IMG/VR virus record: IMGVR_UViG_3300043331_000919
Coordinates: 1 to 64,000 of that record
Reading direction: 5' to 3' (one strand)
Length of the DNA: 64,000 nucleotides
From: a virus
The notes under the pieces are model-generated. The model searched no databases, was not told the origin of the DNA, and saw nothing but the letters and a program-made list of their open reading frames with translations. A program made the translations under genes and the position numbers. The first letter of the stretch is position 1, and every line of letters starts with the position of its first letter. This document shows, one piece after another, positions 41,269 to 48,572 of this stretch.

Positions 41269-41537
41269 TTCCCGGCTACCGGGTGCCGCTCGCGGGTCCG
41301 CCGCGGTGGCTGGTCGGCGAGACCATCGTCGTGATCGAGCTGCCAACGGGCGTTTACCGGGTGACCGATGACGCGGATGGCGCCACGGTCCACATCGACG
41401 CCGACGAGGTTCGACGCGCCGCATCCGGTGTGGCCAACCTGATCGCAGCGAAGCTCCACGAGGCACGCCGGACAGCGCCGGCCGACGAGCCTGAGCCTGA
41501 TGTCCGGCGCCTGCTGCAGAGGGAATGGGGTGCGTGA
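41265..41537 (+). CDS. small hypothetical protein (90 aa)
   Basis: GTG overlaps the preceding TGA. The product has a beta hairpin (IVVIELPTGVYRVTDDADGATVHID) and a C-terminal helix (AASGVANLIAAKLHEARR). AACGGGCGTT lies at 41345-41354. No family recognised. Confidence 0.55.
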   Translation: MIPGYRVPLAGPPRWLVGETIVVIELPTGVYRVTDDADGATVHIDADEVRRAASGVANLIAAKLHEARRTAPADEPEPDVRRLLQREWGA

Positions 41538-41713
41538 TGGACGAGGATGAGCAGGGCTGGGTGGGCACGGTGCTGATCGAGCCGCTGAGCGTGGTCGCAG
41601 GGGCGGTGCTCGCCGGCGCACTGGTGACGTACGTGTGCTGGCGGGCGATGTGGGCGGGCTTCAACAAGCGCGACCTGGCCTACCAGGACGCGTGTCTGGC
41701 GGCCCGACGATGA
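41537..41713 (+). CDS. single-pass membrane peptide (58 aa)
   Basis: One hydrophobic segment at about 17-40 (PLSVVAGAVLAGALVTYVCW) follows an acidic N-terminus; the C-terminus is polar. One-base overlap with the previous gene and four with the next. Function unknown. Confidence 0.55.
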   Translation: MDEDEQGWVGTVLIEPLSVVAGAVLAGALVTYVCWRAMWAGFNKRDLAYQDACLAARR

Positions 41714-42090
41714 GCACCGAGCATCACGACATCGTGCTCGCGATCGACGCGCAGGGCATGGTGCACGCGAAGGCGGTGTGCACGGCCCCGCCGGAGGCGC
41801 AGTGCCGATGGGAGTCGAAGTGCGACTGCGAGGTCTACTACCACCTCGCGGTCGACGAGCACGGGCCGTTCCACGTCGCTGAGGGTCCGCCGCCGATCCG
41901 GGACCGCGTCGAGCTGGAGGACTGGCTGGAGGCGAAGCACCGCATGGCGTACGGCGGCGAGTGCCGGGTGGTCGCGTGGATCAACGCTGAGGACGCGCTG
42001 GAGGTCTACGACGGCGACGCCCGGGAGCTGTTCCGGCAGAAGATCGAGACCGCCTGGAACGGCGACTGCTACGTCTGGAAGGCGGCGTGA
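41710..42090 (+). CDS. hypothetical protein with WLE motif (126 aa)
   Basis: The protein has a Cys cluster (AQCRWESKCDCEVYYH) and an internal IRDRVELEDWLEAKH at about residues 63-77, a relative of the WLD peptide in an interior position. A C-terminal segment (YDGDARELFRQKIETAWNGDCYVW) follows. ATG overlaps the preceding TGA. No known family. Confidence 0.55.
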   Translation: MSTEHHDIVLAIDAQGMVHAKAVCTAPPEAQCRWESKCDCEVYYHLAVDEHGPFHVAEGPPPIRDRVELEDWLEAKHRMAYGGECRVVAWINAEDALEVYDGDARELFRQKIETAWNGDCYVWKAA

Positions 42091-42284
42091 TGGACGAGCT
42101 GTTCGAGGTGGAGCCGGTGGAGCCGCTCCGCGAGGGCGATCGAGTGTGGGCCCGGACGATCTCCGGCGACCGGCTGGCAACGTTCGTTGGCCACGCGGAC
42201 GATCATGGCTGGCCCCTGGGCGAGGTGGAGTTCGCCAGTGGGGAACGCGCGTTGCTGAACATCTGCAGCATCCGGAGGCGCTAG
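42090..42284 (+). CDS. small SH3-like barrel protein (64 aa)
   Basis: The sequence PLREGDRVWARTISGDRLATF, GWPLGEVEFASGERALLNICSI has the strand pattern and REGDRV start of small SH3-like barrels seen repeatedly in the right arm, but without the WLD tail. It is the last rightward gene before the arm-separating terminator. Two AACGNNCGTT sites lie within (42179-42188 and 42244-42253). Confidence 0.6.
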   Translation: MDELFEVEPVEPLREGDRVWARTISGDRLATFVGHADDHGWPLGEVEFASGERALLNICSIRRR

Positions 42285-42312
42285 ACTCCTCGCGGCGAAA
42301 GCCACCGACACG

Positions 42313-42358
42313 GAAGCCCTGCTCCTCACACCGCTGCGGGGGGCAGGGCTTCTGTCTT
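42313..42358. terminator. terminator between the convergent arms
   Basis: A perfect 10-base-pair stem GAAGCCCTGC (42313-42322) with GCAGGGCTTC (42343-42352) is followed on the + strand by TGTCTTT. The stop codon of the leftward gene (42326-42328) lies inside the loop, so the same hairpin sits at the end of both arms. Confidence 0.75.
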
Positions 42359-42661
42359 TGCGGCGTGGTAGTCGCGCTTCTTGCGCTCGCGGTCGCGCTT
42401 GCGCCGGCACTTCAGGCAGAACCGTCCGCCGCGCGACGGTGCCGGCCGCCCCCACTCGGCCATGTCGTGCCCTTGGGCGCACTCGTCCTTCGGCGCCGGG
42501 CCGCGCCGCCCGGGCGTGGGAACATGGAGGCCCTCGCGGGTCAGGTGGTTGTAGATCGTGCCGCGGGGGATCCCGGTCTGGCGGGAGATCGCGAGCACGC
42601 TGACACCGTCCTCGAACTGCTGCTCGACCCACGCCCAGAGGACGTCACCCTCGGTGATCAC
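42326..42661 (-). CDS. HTH protein with C-terminal zinc/basic domain
   Basis: The 111-residue protein starts at a GTG overlapping the upstream TGA. Residues 1-50 contain a resolvase/Hin-type helix-turn-helix (GVSVLAISRQTGIPRGTIYNHLTREG). The C-terminal half has CAQGHDM, FCLKCRRKRDRERKKRDYHAAK with three Cys and a His, a common zinc-hook arrangement in phage HNH-like or DNA-binding proteins. It ends the leftward operon and is a candidate regulator. Confidence 0.65.
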   Translation of the reverse strand: MITEGDVLWAWVEQQFEDGVSVLAISRQTGIPRGTIYNHLTREGLHVPTPGRRGPAPKDECAQGHDMAEWGRPAPSRGGRFCLKCRRKRDRERKKRDYHAAKTEALPPAAV

Positions 42662-43035
42662 CGCGAGCCTCCCGTCAGGACGTGGGCGTGCTGCCGGAGC
42701 CATGCCATGAGGGCACGCTGCTCGGCGGCAACGGCGTCGGCGTTGGCCCGGAGGATCGCCTCCCGGTCGCGGCCCGCGGCGTTGCGGGCGGCGCGCTCGG
42801 CCGTGCGTGCGTGGTAGCGGTCGGCCTGCTCCTTGGCCCATGCCTTCTGGTATCGGCTGTTGTGGGGCCGCTTGGTGGGCGTGCCCGCCCGGTCCATGAG
42901 CGCGAGGATGCCCGGGGTCAGCCAGTCGTGCCGGACTCGGGGGCTGCCGTCCCAGTCCTTCGGCCACAGGTAGGTGCACCCCTTCCCCTTGCGGGCTTGG
43001 CAGTCCGGGCAGGAGACGGTCAGCGGGTCAGTCAC
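42658..43035 (-). CDS. zinc-finger hypothetical protein (125 aa)
   Basis: GTG start with GGGAGGAGGGCAG upstream. It opens with SCPDCQARKGKGCTYLW, a three-Cys zinc motif frequent in actinophage proteins, continues with VRHDWLTPGILALMDRAG and ends in a basic helical region (RYQKAWAKEQADRYHARTAERAARN). Likely nucleic-acid associated. Overlaps both neighbours. Confidence 0.6.
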   Translation of the reverse strand: MTDPLTVSCPDCQARKGKGCTYLWPKDWDGSPRVRHDWLTPGILALMDRAGTPTKRPHNSRYQKAWAKEQADRYHARTAERAARNAAGRDREAILRANADAVAAEQRALMAWLRQHAHVLTGGSR

Positions 43036-43139
43036 CTGCCCTCCTCCCAGCACGGTCGGACGTCCGGCCAGTAGATGGTCACGTCGGCGTCGAGCGGGAA
43101 CAGCGGGCGCGTAGTCCACACGTCCTTCACGAGGGCCAT
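43032..43139 (-). CDS. very small protein (35 aa)
   Basis: A short frame from ATG 43137-43139 encodes ALVKDVWTTRPLFPLDADVT, then IYWPDVRPCWEEGR, and its TGA overlaps the next GTG. It fits the operon's coupling pattern and fills an otherwise empty gap. The SD is weak and no homologue is known to me. Confidence 0.35.
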   Translation of the reverse strand: MALVKDVWTTRPLFPLDADVTIYWPDVRPCWEEGR

Positions 43140-43297
43140 CCGTCAGGCTCTGCGTCGTAGCGCGACCCGGACCGGACCGGCGGTGACGGCGAGTAGAGGA
43201 CGGCCTTCTTGCAGCGGCGGCACAAGTTGAGTTGCCAGCCTCGGAGGACGACGCAGCACCAGGCGCAGCGGCGACGGAAGCCGAACCGGGCACTCAT
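43127..43297 (-). CDS. small basic zinc protein (56 aa)
   Basis: The product has CAWCC and LCRRCK within a strongly basic N-terminus (ARFGFRRR), suggesting a zinc ribbon. ATG overlaps the upstream stop (ATGA). It is placed after an SH3/WLD-type gene whose tail DNA provides the upstream purine-rich stretch. Confidence 0.5.
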   Translation of the reverse strand: MSARFGFRRRCAWCCVVLRGWQLNLCRRCKKAVLYSPSPPVRSGSRYDAEPDGWPS

Positions 43298-43575
43298 GAC
43301 TCCAGCCACTCGTCGAGCGCCTCGGCGTCGCTGAAGTCCGGCACGAGCTCGCCGGCGAGCACGGTGGACTGTGGGAAGGGAATGGGATCACTCCCGCTCC
43401 CGTCGGACATCCAGTAGTTGCCCTGGCGCGACCGGGGCGCCTCGGCGATGGTCAGCATGCGCTGATGTCTGCCGTCGTCCAGCAACACTCGTTGGCCGAC
43501 CGGGAGCGGCCGGAACTCCAGGTCCGGGTCGTAGGAGTCGGGGAAGTCCTGTGCCTCGTCGTAGTACCCCCTCAC
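43294..43575 (-). CDS. small SH3-like barrel protein with WLE tail
   Basis: About 93 residues from the GTG overlapping the upstream TGA. LPVGQRVLLDDGRHQRMLTI, NYWMSDGSGSD and STVLAGELVPDF form a small barrel. The C-terminus is FSDAEALDEWLES, a member of the WLD peptide family. Function unknown. Confidence 0.6.
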   Translation of the reverse strand: MRGYYDEAQDFPDSYDPDLEFRPLPVGQRVLLDDGRHQRMLTIAEAPRSRQGNYWMSDGSGSDPIPFPQSTVLAGELVPDFSDAEALDEWLES

Positions 43576-43829
43576 GAATCCAGCCACCTCTCCAGGTCGT
43601 CACGGTTGGCCATGTCCACTCTCCTCACCTTGCTCTCGTGTACGTCGTAGCGCACGAACCCTTCGTCCTCGCAGTCGACGTCGTAGAGCATCCCCTCCGG
43701 CGTGGAGGAGCGCCCCACGATGCGCCCGCTGGCCACGAAGTCTCCGAGGGCGAGCTCGATGAGAACGTGCGTTCCCTTCTCCAGTGCACCCTCGCTCAGC
43801 GGCTGCCACGGCTCCATCTCGTCGCCCAT
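43572..43829 (-). CDS. small SH3-like barrel protein with WLD tail
   Basis: The 85-residue product (LEKGTHVLIELALGDFVASG, RIVGRSSTPEGMLYDVDCED) looks like an SH3-like barrel and ends VDMANRDDLERWLDS. The tail DNA (CTGGAGAGGTGG) is positioned as the SD for the next gene's GTG. An AACGTGCGTT site lies inside (43764-43773). Confidence 0.65.
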   Translation of the reverse strand: MGDEMEPWQPLSEGALEKGTHVLIELALGDFVASGRIVGRSSTPEGMLYDVDCEDEGFVRYDVHESKVRRVDMANRDDLERWLDS

Positions 43830-44461
43830 CAGAACGGCAGATCCTGAATCGGGATGCGACCCTGCGTGCGCTGGCTGAGCTCGCCGTCCTCGTCCTCCAG
43901 CCACTCCTCGAACGCGGCCCGGGCGTCCTCGCGCTCATAGCCCTTGCGCACCCACGGCATCCGCAGAAACGTCCGGCCGCGGGCGAGACTGGCGTCGGCG
44001 TACCCCTGCTCGATCAGGCCCACCTCGGCGCACACCGTGATGAACTTCTCCCACTGCTCATGGCTGAGCTGGTGGTCGACGATCAGGTGGTGGTGGTCCG
44101 CCGTGGTCGACGGGAGCAGCACCGCGGGAAAGTCCAGGTCGAGTGCGATGACGTGGTAGTCGTCGCCACAGCCGTCTGGGCCCGAGAGCCGTGACCCGAG
44201 CACCTCGGCCTGAGCAACGGACGTTGTCGGCTTCCGCACCTCGGCCTCGACCCGCTCGGGCATGAGGCCATCGCTGTCGCGCTCGCCCTCCCAGTCGATG
44301 CCGTGGAACAGCTCGACCTGACGGACGAGGAGGTACGACAGCCAGGCCGGCGCCTCCATCAGGAACGAGCGCAGGGTACGGGTCCGGCTCCGGTCGGCGT
44401 TCTGTTGCCGGTGCTGCCCCTCGCCGGTCCAGTCGTCGAGCAACTCCTTCAGGCTCCTCAC
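43829..44461 (-). CDS. hypothetical protein, conserved phage type (210 aa)
   Basis: GTG start with four-base overlap. The core, HVIALDLDFPAVLLPSTTAD, HHHLIVDHQLSHEQW and SLARGRTFLRMPW, resembles a hypothetical family recurrent in actinophages, with conserved Asp and His residues that could coordinate metal. Near the C-terminus EDARAAFEEWLEDED is a relative of the WLD peptide. AACGGACGTT is at 44216-44225. Confidence 0.6.
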   Translation of the reverse strand: MRSLKELLDDWTGEGQHRQQNADRSRTRTLRSFLMEAPAWLSYLLVRQVELFHGIDWEGERDSDGLMPERVEAEVRKPTTSVAQAEVLGSRLSGPDGCGDDYHVIALDLDFPAVLLPSTTADHHHLIVDHQLSHEQWEKFITVCAEVGLIEQGYADASLARGRTFLRMPWVRKGYEREDARAAFEEWLEDEDGELSQRTQGRIPIQDLPF

Positions 44462-45021
44462 AGCGGCTTCCCCTGCGGGTCGAAGGTGGGCCGGTCGACG
44501 ATCTCGGTCAGCTCGCGCTCCCAGTCGACGACGCTGCCCGGCTCTCGGACGACCTGGTAGCCCCAGACGTGCGGGCACTGGGAGATCCAGGCGTCGAACC
44601 AGACCCGGCTCTGCGTGGCCAGGGTGATCGACAACGTCGTGCCGCGGTGGATCTCGGCGAGCCGCGAGAGCTCCTCGGCCACCTGATCCGCGGCCAGCTG
44701 CGCGGCGCCCCACTCCAGGTCGCCCCCGAGGGGTGCCGAGGGCATCCCGAAGATGTTGCCCTGAACGGGCGTTGTCGGCATGTTGAGGATGACCTCGAAC
44801 AGGTAGGTCGACTGCAGCTCGACGATGCCGGTGACGACGTCGCCGGAGAGGGCGAGCAGGTCACCGGGGGCGAGCGGCAGGTCGCTGGCGAACGAGATCA
44901 GTCGGCCGACGCCGGCCCGAACCGGCTCGATGTCGACGTTGACGCCGGCCACCCCGAGGGCCGCGGCGACGACGTTGCCGGGGGCGTAGGGGATCAGGGC
45001 GCGCATGGTGGTCTTCTTCAT
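44458..45021 (-). CDS. hypothetical protein (187 aa)
   Basis: The product starts with KKTTMRALIPYAPGNVVAAA and is mixed alpha/beta (NVDIEPVRAGVGRLISFASD, AADQVAEELSRLAEIHRGTTL). It ends in a Pro-rich segment. AACGGGCGTT lies at 44764-44773. One-base overlap with the upstream gene. No family recognised. Confidence 0.55.
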   Translation of the reverse strand: MKKTTMRALIPYAPGNVVAAALGVAGVNVDIEPVRAGVGRLISFASDLPLAPGDLLALSGDVVTGIVELQSTYLFEVILNMPTTPVQGNIFGMPSAPLGGDLEWGAAQLAADQVAEELSRLAEIHRGTTLSITLATQSRVWFDAWISQCPHVWGYQVVREPGSVVDWERELTEIVDRPTFDPQGKPL

Positions 45022-45269
45022 CAGATCTCGATTCCCGAGCGTCGGAGTTTGGCGATGGCGTTGCGGTCCCCACGCCAGTCGGAGGGCGTGCGCGCGAAGG
45101 TCACCGGGGTGAGCCGGTCTCCCTGCCCGTCGCGCCGGCCCCGCGGGGGCGTGAGTCGCGGATGGTTCTTCGCGGTCTGGTCGAGCGTCCAACCCGCCTC
45201 CAGGGCGGCGTCGATGGCCTGCTCGCGAGTGGGCCGGGTGATCCGTCGCTGCACGGTCGCCGCCCCCAT
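45021..45269 (-). CDS. HicA-like (YcfA) small protein, no HicB partner seen
   Basis: The 82-residue product has a dsRBD-like HicA fold signature: ALEAGWTLDQTAKNHPRLTPPRG with a His, followed by PVTFARTPSDWRGDRNAIAKLRR. HicA toxins cleave mRNA using that His. No HicB antitoxin adjoins it, so a housekeeping or RNA-binding role is equally possible. Overlaps both neighbours by one base or more. Confidence 0.55.
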   Translation of the reverse strand: MGAATVQRRITRPTREQAIDAALEAGWTLDQTAKNHPRLTPPRGRRDGQGDRLTPVTFARTPSDWRGDRNAIAKLRRSGIEI

Positions 45270-45712
45270 CAGGTGTGGACCCGCTGCTGCCGGGGCCCGA
45301 TCTTGCAGTCCGGGTCACCCGGGAACGTCCCGGTGTCGTCCGGCCAGACCAGCTGCAGCGCGGTGATCACCCCGAAGGTGCCGACCGCGGCCACCATGTC
45401 GGCACGCCACGGGTCGATCGCGATCGGGAAGCCCGGCACGCCAGCGTCGAAGGCATCCGGCACCGGCCGGCCATGCTCGAACGGGCGTTGGGTGTCGAGC
45501 TCGACCAGGTGGCGCAGCAGATCCTCGGCGTGCTCGGGCGAGAACGGGCCGCTGATCAGCAGCTCCGGCCGGCCGTGCATGGTCCGCCCCACGGTGTAGG
45601 CGTACGCGACGCCCAGGTGGTCGTGGCCGAAGTGCACGCCGTAGCCGTGGTCGAGGATCAGCTGCTGGAACAACTCCCGCAGCTCCTCCAGCGACTTCTT
45701 CGGGTCAGTCAC
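45269..45712 (-). CDS. DUF4262 family protein
   Basis: The 147-residue protein matches DUF4262: HGYGVHFGHDHLGVAYAYTVG, then GRPELLISGPFSPEHAEDLL, with the typical YTVG and PELL elements. Function unknown; the family is common in actinobacteria. GTG start. AACGGGCGTT lies at 45480-45489. Confidence 0.75.
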   Translation of the reverse strand: MTDPKKSLEELRELFQQLILDHGYGVHFGHDHLGVAYAYTVGRTMHGRPELLISGPFSPEHAEDLLRHLVELDTQRPFEHGRPVPDAFDAGVPGFPIAIDPWRADMVAAVGTFGVITALQLVWPDDTGTFPGDPDCKIGPRQQRVHT

Positions 45713-46085
45713 GCGGGACTCCTTCCGTTACGAGGTCAACGAGGCGTCGACCGCATCGTTCCCCGGGGTCGACCGCGGGGCCGTAGTCGTCGTTGAACTC
45801 GCCGCGATCGCCGTCGCTGGCCCGGGCGGACCAGGAGACGCAGCAACGAGGGCAGGCGAAGGAGTCGCCGTCACCCTCGACCTCTTGCCGACAGCCGGTG
45901 CAGACCGGGTACGTGAACTCGATCTGAGGTGGCTCGGTCTTGCCGTTGAGCTCGCGGCGACGCTTCGAGCAGTGGCAGAGGCTCGACCGCTCGCGCTGCT
46001 CGCAGTCGTCGTCGTGCAGCCCGCGTGCGAGCGCGTCGGCGTAGCGATCCAGGTGCTGCGCGTTCCAGCTGACGAGGTCGACCAT
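45705..46085 (-). CDS. zinc-ribbon hypothetical protein (126 aa)
   Basis: The product has an N-terminal helix (NAQHLDRYADALARGLHDDD), CEQRERSSLCHCSKRRRELN and a second zinc site CTGCRQEVEGDGDSFACPRC. Two ribbon-like sites suggest nucleic-acid binding. Eight-base overlap with the downstream gene. No function known. Confidence 0.6.
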   Translation of the reverse strand: MVDLVSWNAQHLDRYADALARGLHDDDCEQRERSSLCHCSKRRRELNGKTEPPQIEFTYPVCTGCRQEVEGDGDSFACPRCCVSWSARASDGDRGEFNDDYGPAVDPGERCGRRLVDLVTEGVPRD

Positions 46086-46480
46086 CAGTCGCGCACCTCC
46101 CCGCGGGGCGGGCCGGCGATGACCTCGCCGAGCCGGTACGGAATCATCGCGTCGTCGTAGAGCGGGTTCTCCGGATCGTCGGGTCGGTCGAGCTGAGTGG
46201 CGGCGCTGATGCGGAGGACGTGTGCGGCGGAGAGCGCGAGGTGCCGGCGGGACGTGGCCGCGGGCTTGACGACGAGCACGTCGGTGACCAGTCCGCCGGG
46301 CGCGAAGGCGACGCCAACGAGCCGGGCAAGGATAGAGGTGGCGCCCTCGACCTTCCGGTCGTGGCCGTACTCGATGAGCACGGGATGGCCGTGGGAGCTG
46401 GCGACGACAGCCTCCAGCATGCCGCGACGCTCCTTGACGGGAAGGCGGGCGATGAGTCGGTCGTGCATGGCCTTACCCAT
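46085..46480 (-). CDS. hypothetical protein (131 aa)
   Basis: The product is mixed alpha/beta (RRGMLEAVVASSHGHPVLIEYG, VTDVLVVKPAATSRRHLALSAAHVL) with acidic C-terminal loops. It ends in IPYRLGEVIAGPPRGEVRD. A second ATG lies four codons in. No family recognised. Confidence 0.55.
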   Translation of the reverse strand: MGKAMHDRLIARLPVKERRGMLEAVVASSHGHPVLIEYGHDRKVEGATSILARLVGVAFAPGGLVTDVLVVKPAATSRRHLALSAAHVLRISAATQLDRPDDPENPLYDDAMIPYRLGEVIAGPPRGEVRD

Positions 46481-46838
46481 CGTGCACCTCCCCGCGCGGC
46501 GCGGTGCCGCCGCCCGCGATCGGGTAGTGCTCGAACGGGTCGCCCAAGAAGGCGTCGGTGCAGTCGGGGCAACGCACGTCCTCCTTGCGGCCGTGACGCT
46601 CCTCGCTGACCAGGCGTCGGTTCTTGCAGGTTGCGCAGTCGCCGTACCGGATGGCCGCGGTGACGTCGCGCAGGTTGGCGAAGGCGTGGTTGATCACCGC
46701 CCGGGCGAAGTCGGCCTGCTCGCGCGGCGGGATCTTCCCGGTGAACACCCGCTCGCCAGTCGTGGCGTCTGAGGCGTTGATCAGGAGGTTGCGATCGGGA
46801 TCATGGTCGACCCCGAAGATCAGGTTCTGCTTGCCCAT
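46473..46838 (-). CDS. zinc-finger hypothetical protein (121 aa)
   Basis: ATG is preceded by AGGAGG. The N-terminus (NLIFGVDHDPDRNLLINASD) is a beta-rich domain; the C-terminal half has CATCKNR and RCPDCTD with flanking His/Asp, forming a zinc ribbon. It is divergent from the rightward HNH gene, with only 24 bases between starts. Confidence 0.6.
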   Translation of the reverse strand: MGKQNLIFGVDHDPDRNLLINASDATTGERVFTGKIPPREQADFARAVINHAFANLRDVTAAIRYGDCATCKNRRLVSEERHGRKEDVRCPDCTDAFLGDPFEHYPIAGGGTAPRGEVHDG

Positions 46839-46862
46839 TGACGGGCCTCCTACGGTAGATGG
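46839..46862. promoter_or_regulatory. 24-base divergent gap between 46838 and the HNH gene
   Basis: The gap contains the SD of the leftward gene (AGGAGG on the - strand) and a TACGGTAGAT sequence close to the HNH GTG. Any HNH promoter must overlap the leftward gene's leader; a leaderless HNH message is possible. Confidence 0.3.
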
Positions 46863-47204
46863 GTGAGCACTGCTGAGTTGGAGCTGGAACGCCTCGGGCT
46901 GGTCCCAACGGACGTTCGGGACTACGTGCTGGAGCGGGATCACTCCTGCTGTCGCGTCTGCGGTCGCTACGTCGAGGAGCCAGCCCTCCACCACGTCGTC
47001 TTCAGGAGCCAGGGCGGCCTGGACGTGCCCAGCAACCTGATCACCATCGGCTGGGTGCCGTGGCACGACTGCCACCTCCCCATCGCCCATGGTCCCGAGT
47101 CCCGGACGTGGCGGGAGATCTTCCTCGCCATCGCCGACCGGCCCGGCATCACGGCTCTTCAGGCTCGTCGGTGGCAAGCCACGCCTCCACCGACTCTCGG
47201 CTGA
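46863..47204 (+). CDS. HNH endonuclease (opposite strand to the surrounding operon)
   Basis: The 113-residue protein has the HNH signature: zinc ligands CCRVCG, HHVVFRSQGG (first His pair), SNLITIG (Asn) and HDCHLPIAHG. It is the only rightward gene in the right arm, and its 3' end overlaps the leftward gene at 47149 by 56 bases. That orientation suggests a mobile or independently regulated nuclease. AACGGACGTT lies at 46907-46916. Confidence 0.78.
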   Translation: MSTAELELERLGLVPTDVRDYVLERDHSCCRVCGRYVEEPALHHVVFRSQGGLDVPSNLITIGWVPWHDCHLPIAHGPESRTWREIFLAIADRPGITALQARRWQATPPPTLG

Positions 47205-47436
47205 GCTCGGCCGGCGGCGCGTCCACTCGCTCCAGGCAGTCCGCGTCGAGCACGATCCCCTTGGAGCCCGAGTCGTCGGGGGCCTTCACGAACAGCAGGG
47301 TGACGACCCCGTCCTCGCGCAGCTCAGGCACCTCGGCGCGGGCGAGCACCACCTCGCCGACGTCCCACCAGCAGTTGCGGTGGGCGCCGTACAGCGTGGG
47401 CGACTTCACGACGCGGTAGCGCAGCCAGGCGCTCAC
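47149..47436 (-). CDS. small barrel protein with WLA-type tail
   Basis: The 95-residue product (WWDVGEVVLARAEVPELREDG, GVVTLLFVKAPDD, IVLDADCLERVD) is a small beta protein ending ELSRESVEAWLATDEPEEP, a WLD-family peptide with extra residues. Its 3' end overlaps the HNH gene antisense. GTG start with four-base overlap to the upstream gene. Function unknown. Confidence 0.6.
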   Translation of the reverse strand: MSAWLRYRVVKSPTLYGAHRNCWWDVGEVVLARAEVPELREDGVVTLLFVKAPDDSGSKGIVLDADCLERVDAPPAELSRESVEAWLATDEPEEP

Positions 47437-48452
47437 GAACCCTCCCGGATCGCCTTGGCCTCCTCGCGAGCCCGCGCGAAGCCGTAGTCGGTGAGCTTGC
47501 GGCCCCGGCCGGTGATCGTGATGAGCCCGCGCTGCAGCAGCTGCTGCTCGTGGTGGTGGATCGGGCCCGGCTCGTTGAGGTTCGCCCGGATCGAGTCAGC
47601 CGACATGGTCCGCCCCTCGGCGAACGCGAGCAGGATCAGGATCTCCCGAGCGATCACGGTCAGGCCGTCGGCGGAGACGCCGGCCCACCGAAACGCCGTG
47701 GCCAGGTCGGGGTGACCCTCGGGCGCGGCGTACGACAGGTCCCGCACCCCGGTGAGGATCTGCCTCATCACCCGCGGGTTGCAGTCGGCGGCCCGGGCGA
47801 TCTGCCGGAAGTGCTCGTCGGCGAGGCCGGCTACCTGCATCCGCTCGGCGAGCGATGCGGCGATGCAGGCGCCCTCCTGGTCGGAGTACGGCACGATCGT
47901 GGGCTGAACCATGAAGCGGGAGATGAGGGTCTGGGGCAGGCGGCCAACGTCCGTTGTCGCCGCCACCACCGTGATGTGGGGCATCTCCTCGGCGCCGCGG
48001 CTGGTGTAGAGCACGCCCTCGGTCATGAACGGCAGCAGCCAGTCGGCGCGGTTCCGGTTCCCCGAGGTGAGCAGGTGCGCCTCGTCGATGAACAGGATGT
48101 CCCGATCCTCCATCGCCGACATCAGCGACTTCGCCTCGCCGGCGGTCAGCGGGCCGGTGGTCTGTACGAGACCCACCTCGGCGTGCCCGGCGATCAGTGC
48201 GGCCAGCGTCGACTTGCCGACGCCGTGCAGGCCCGACGCGAGCAGCGTGTGGTCGATCCGCGCGCCACGGGCTCGGGCTGACGCGATCGCGACCTGCAGC
48301 TGGTGCTTGGCCTCGGTCTGGCCGACGAAGCCGTCCCAGGTGCGCGGGTAGTCGGTGCCCTCGAAGATGGCCTCGCCGCGCTTCGGCGCCGGCGTGGCCG
48401 TGTCTTGGTCACTGAACAGGTCGTCCAGGATGTGCTGCGGGATGCCTCCCAC
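47433..48452 (-). CDS. RuvB-like AAA+ ATPase
   Basis: The 339-residue protein has RuvB features: an N-terminal TWDGFVGQTEAKHQLQVAI, Walker A ASGLHGVGKST (about 72-82), Walker B ILFIDEAHLL (119-128), sensor 1 VVAATTD and an arginine-finger segment LISRFM. A C-terminal winged helix follows (LLQRGLITITGRGRKLTDYG). RuvB drives Holliday-junction migration with RuvA. No ruvA or ruvC is visible here, so it must use host partners or act on its own. GTG start with GAGGAG upstream. AACGTCCGTT at 47946-47955. Confidence 0.83.
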   Translation of the reverse strand: MGGIPQHILDDLFSDQDTATPAPKRGEAIFEGTDYPRTWDGFVGQTEAKHQLQVAIASARARGARIDHTLLASGLHGVGKSTLAALIAGHAEVGLVQTTGPLTAGEAKSLMSAMEDRDILFIDEAHLLTSGNRNRADWLLPFMTEGVLYTSRGAEEMPHITVVAATTDVGRLPQTLISRFMVQPTIVPYSDQEGACIAASLAERMQVAGLADEHFRQIARAADCNPRVMRQILTGVRDLSYAAPEGHPDLATAFRWAGVSADGLTVIAREILILLAFAEGRTMSADSIRANLNEPGPIHHHEQQLLQRGLITITGRGRKLTDYGFARAREEAKAIREGS

Positions 48453-48509
48453 GGGGACTCCTCTCTCTCGGTGTGGCGATCAGGTGGGCGAGGCGACTGC
48501 GGAGCCGCC

Positions 48510-48572
48510 TCACGCCGTGGTCACCTCGCTGGCTGGGCACGCAACCCGACACCAGCAGTAGCGCTCACCCAT
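48510..48572 (-). CDS. possible 20-residue peptide
   Basis: A short frame encodes MGERYCWCRVACPASEVTTA, starting eight bases inside the 3' end of the preceding gene. Three Cys in CWCRVAC are notable, but the size and lack of clear SD make it uncertain. The rest of 48453-48509 holds only the leader of the RuvB-like gene. Confidence 0.2.
   Translation of the reverse strand: MGERYCWCRVACPASEVTTA

Noticed and set aside
45021-45712. HicA-like gene plus DUF4262 neighbour as a toxin-antitoxin pair
   Set aside because: The neighbour has no HicB features, and the operon is continuous with unrelated genes on both sides.
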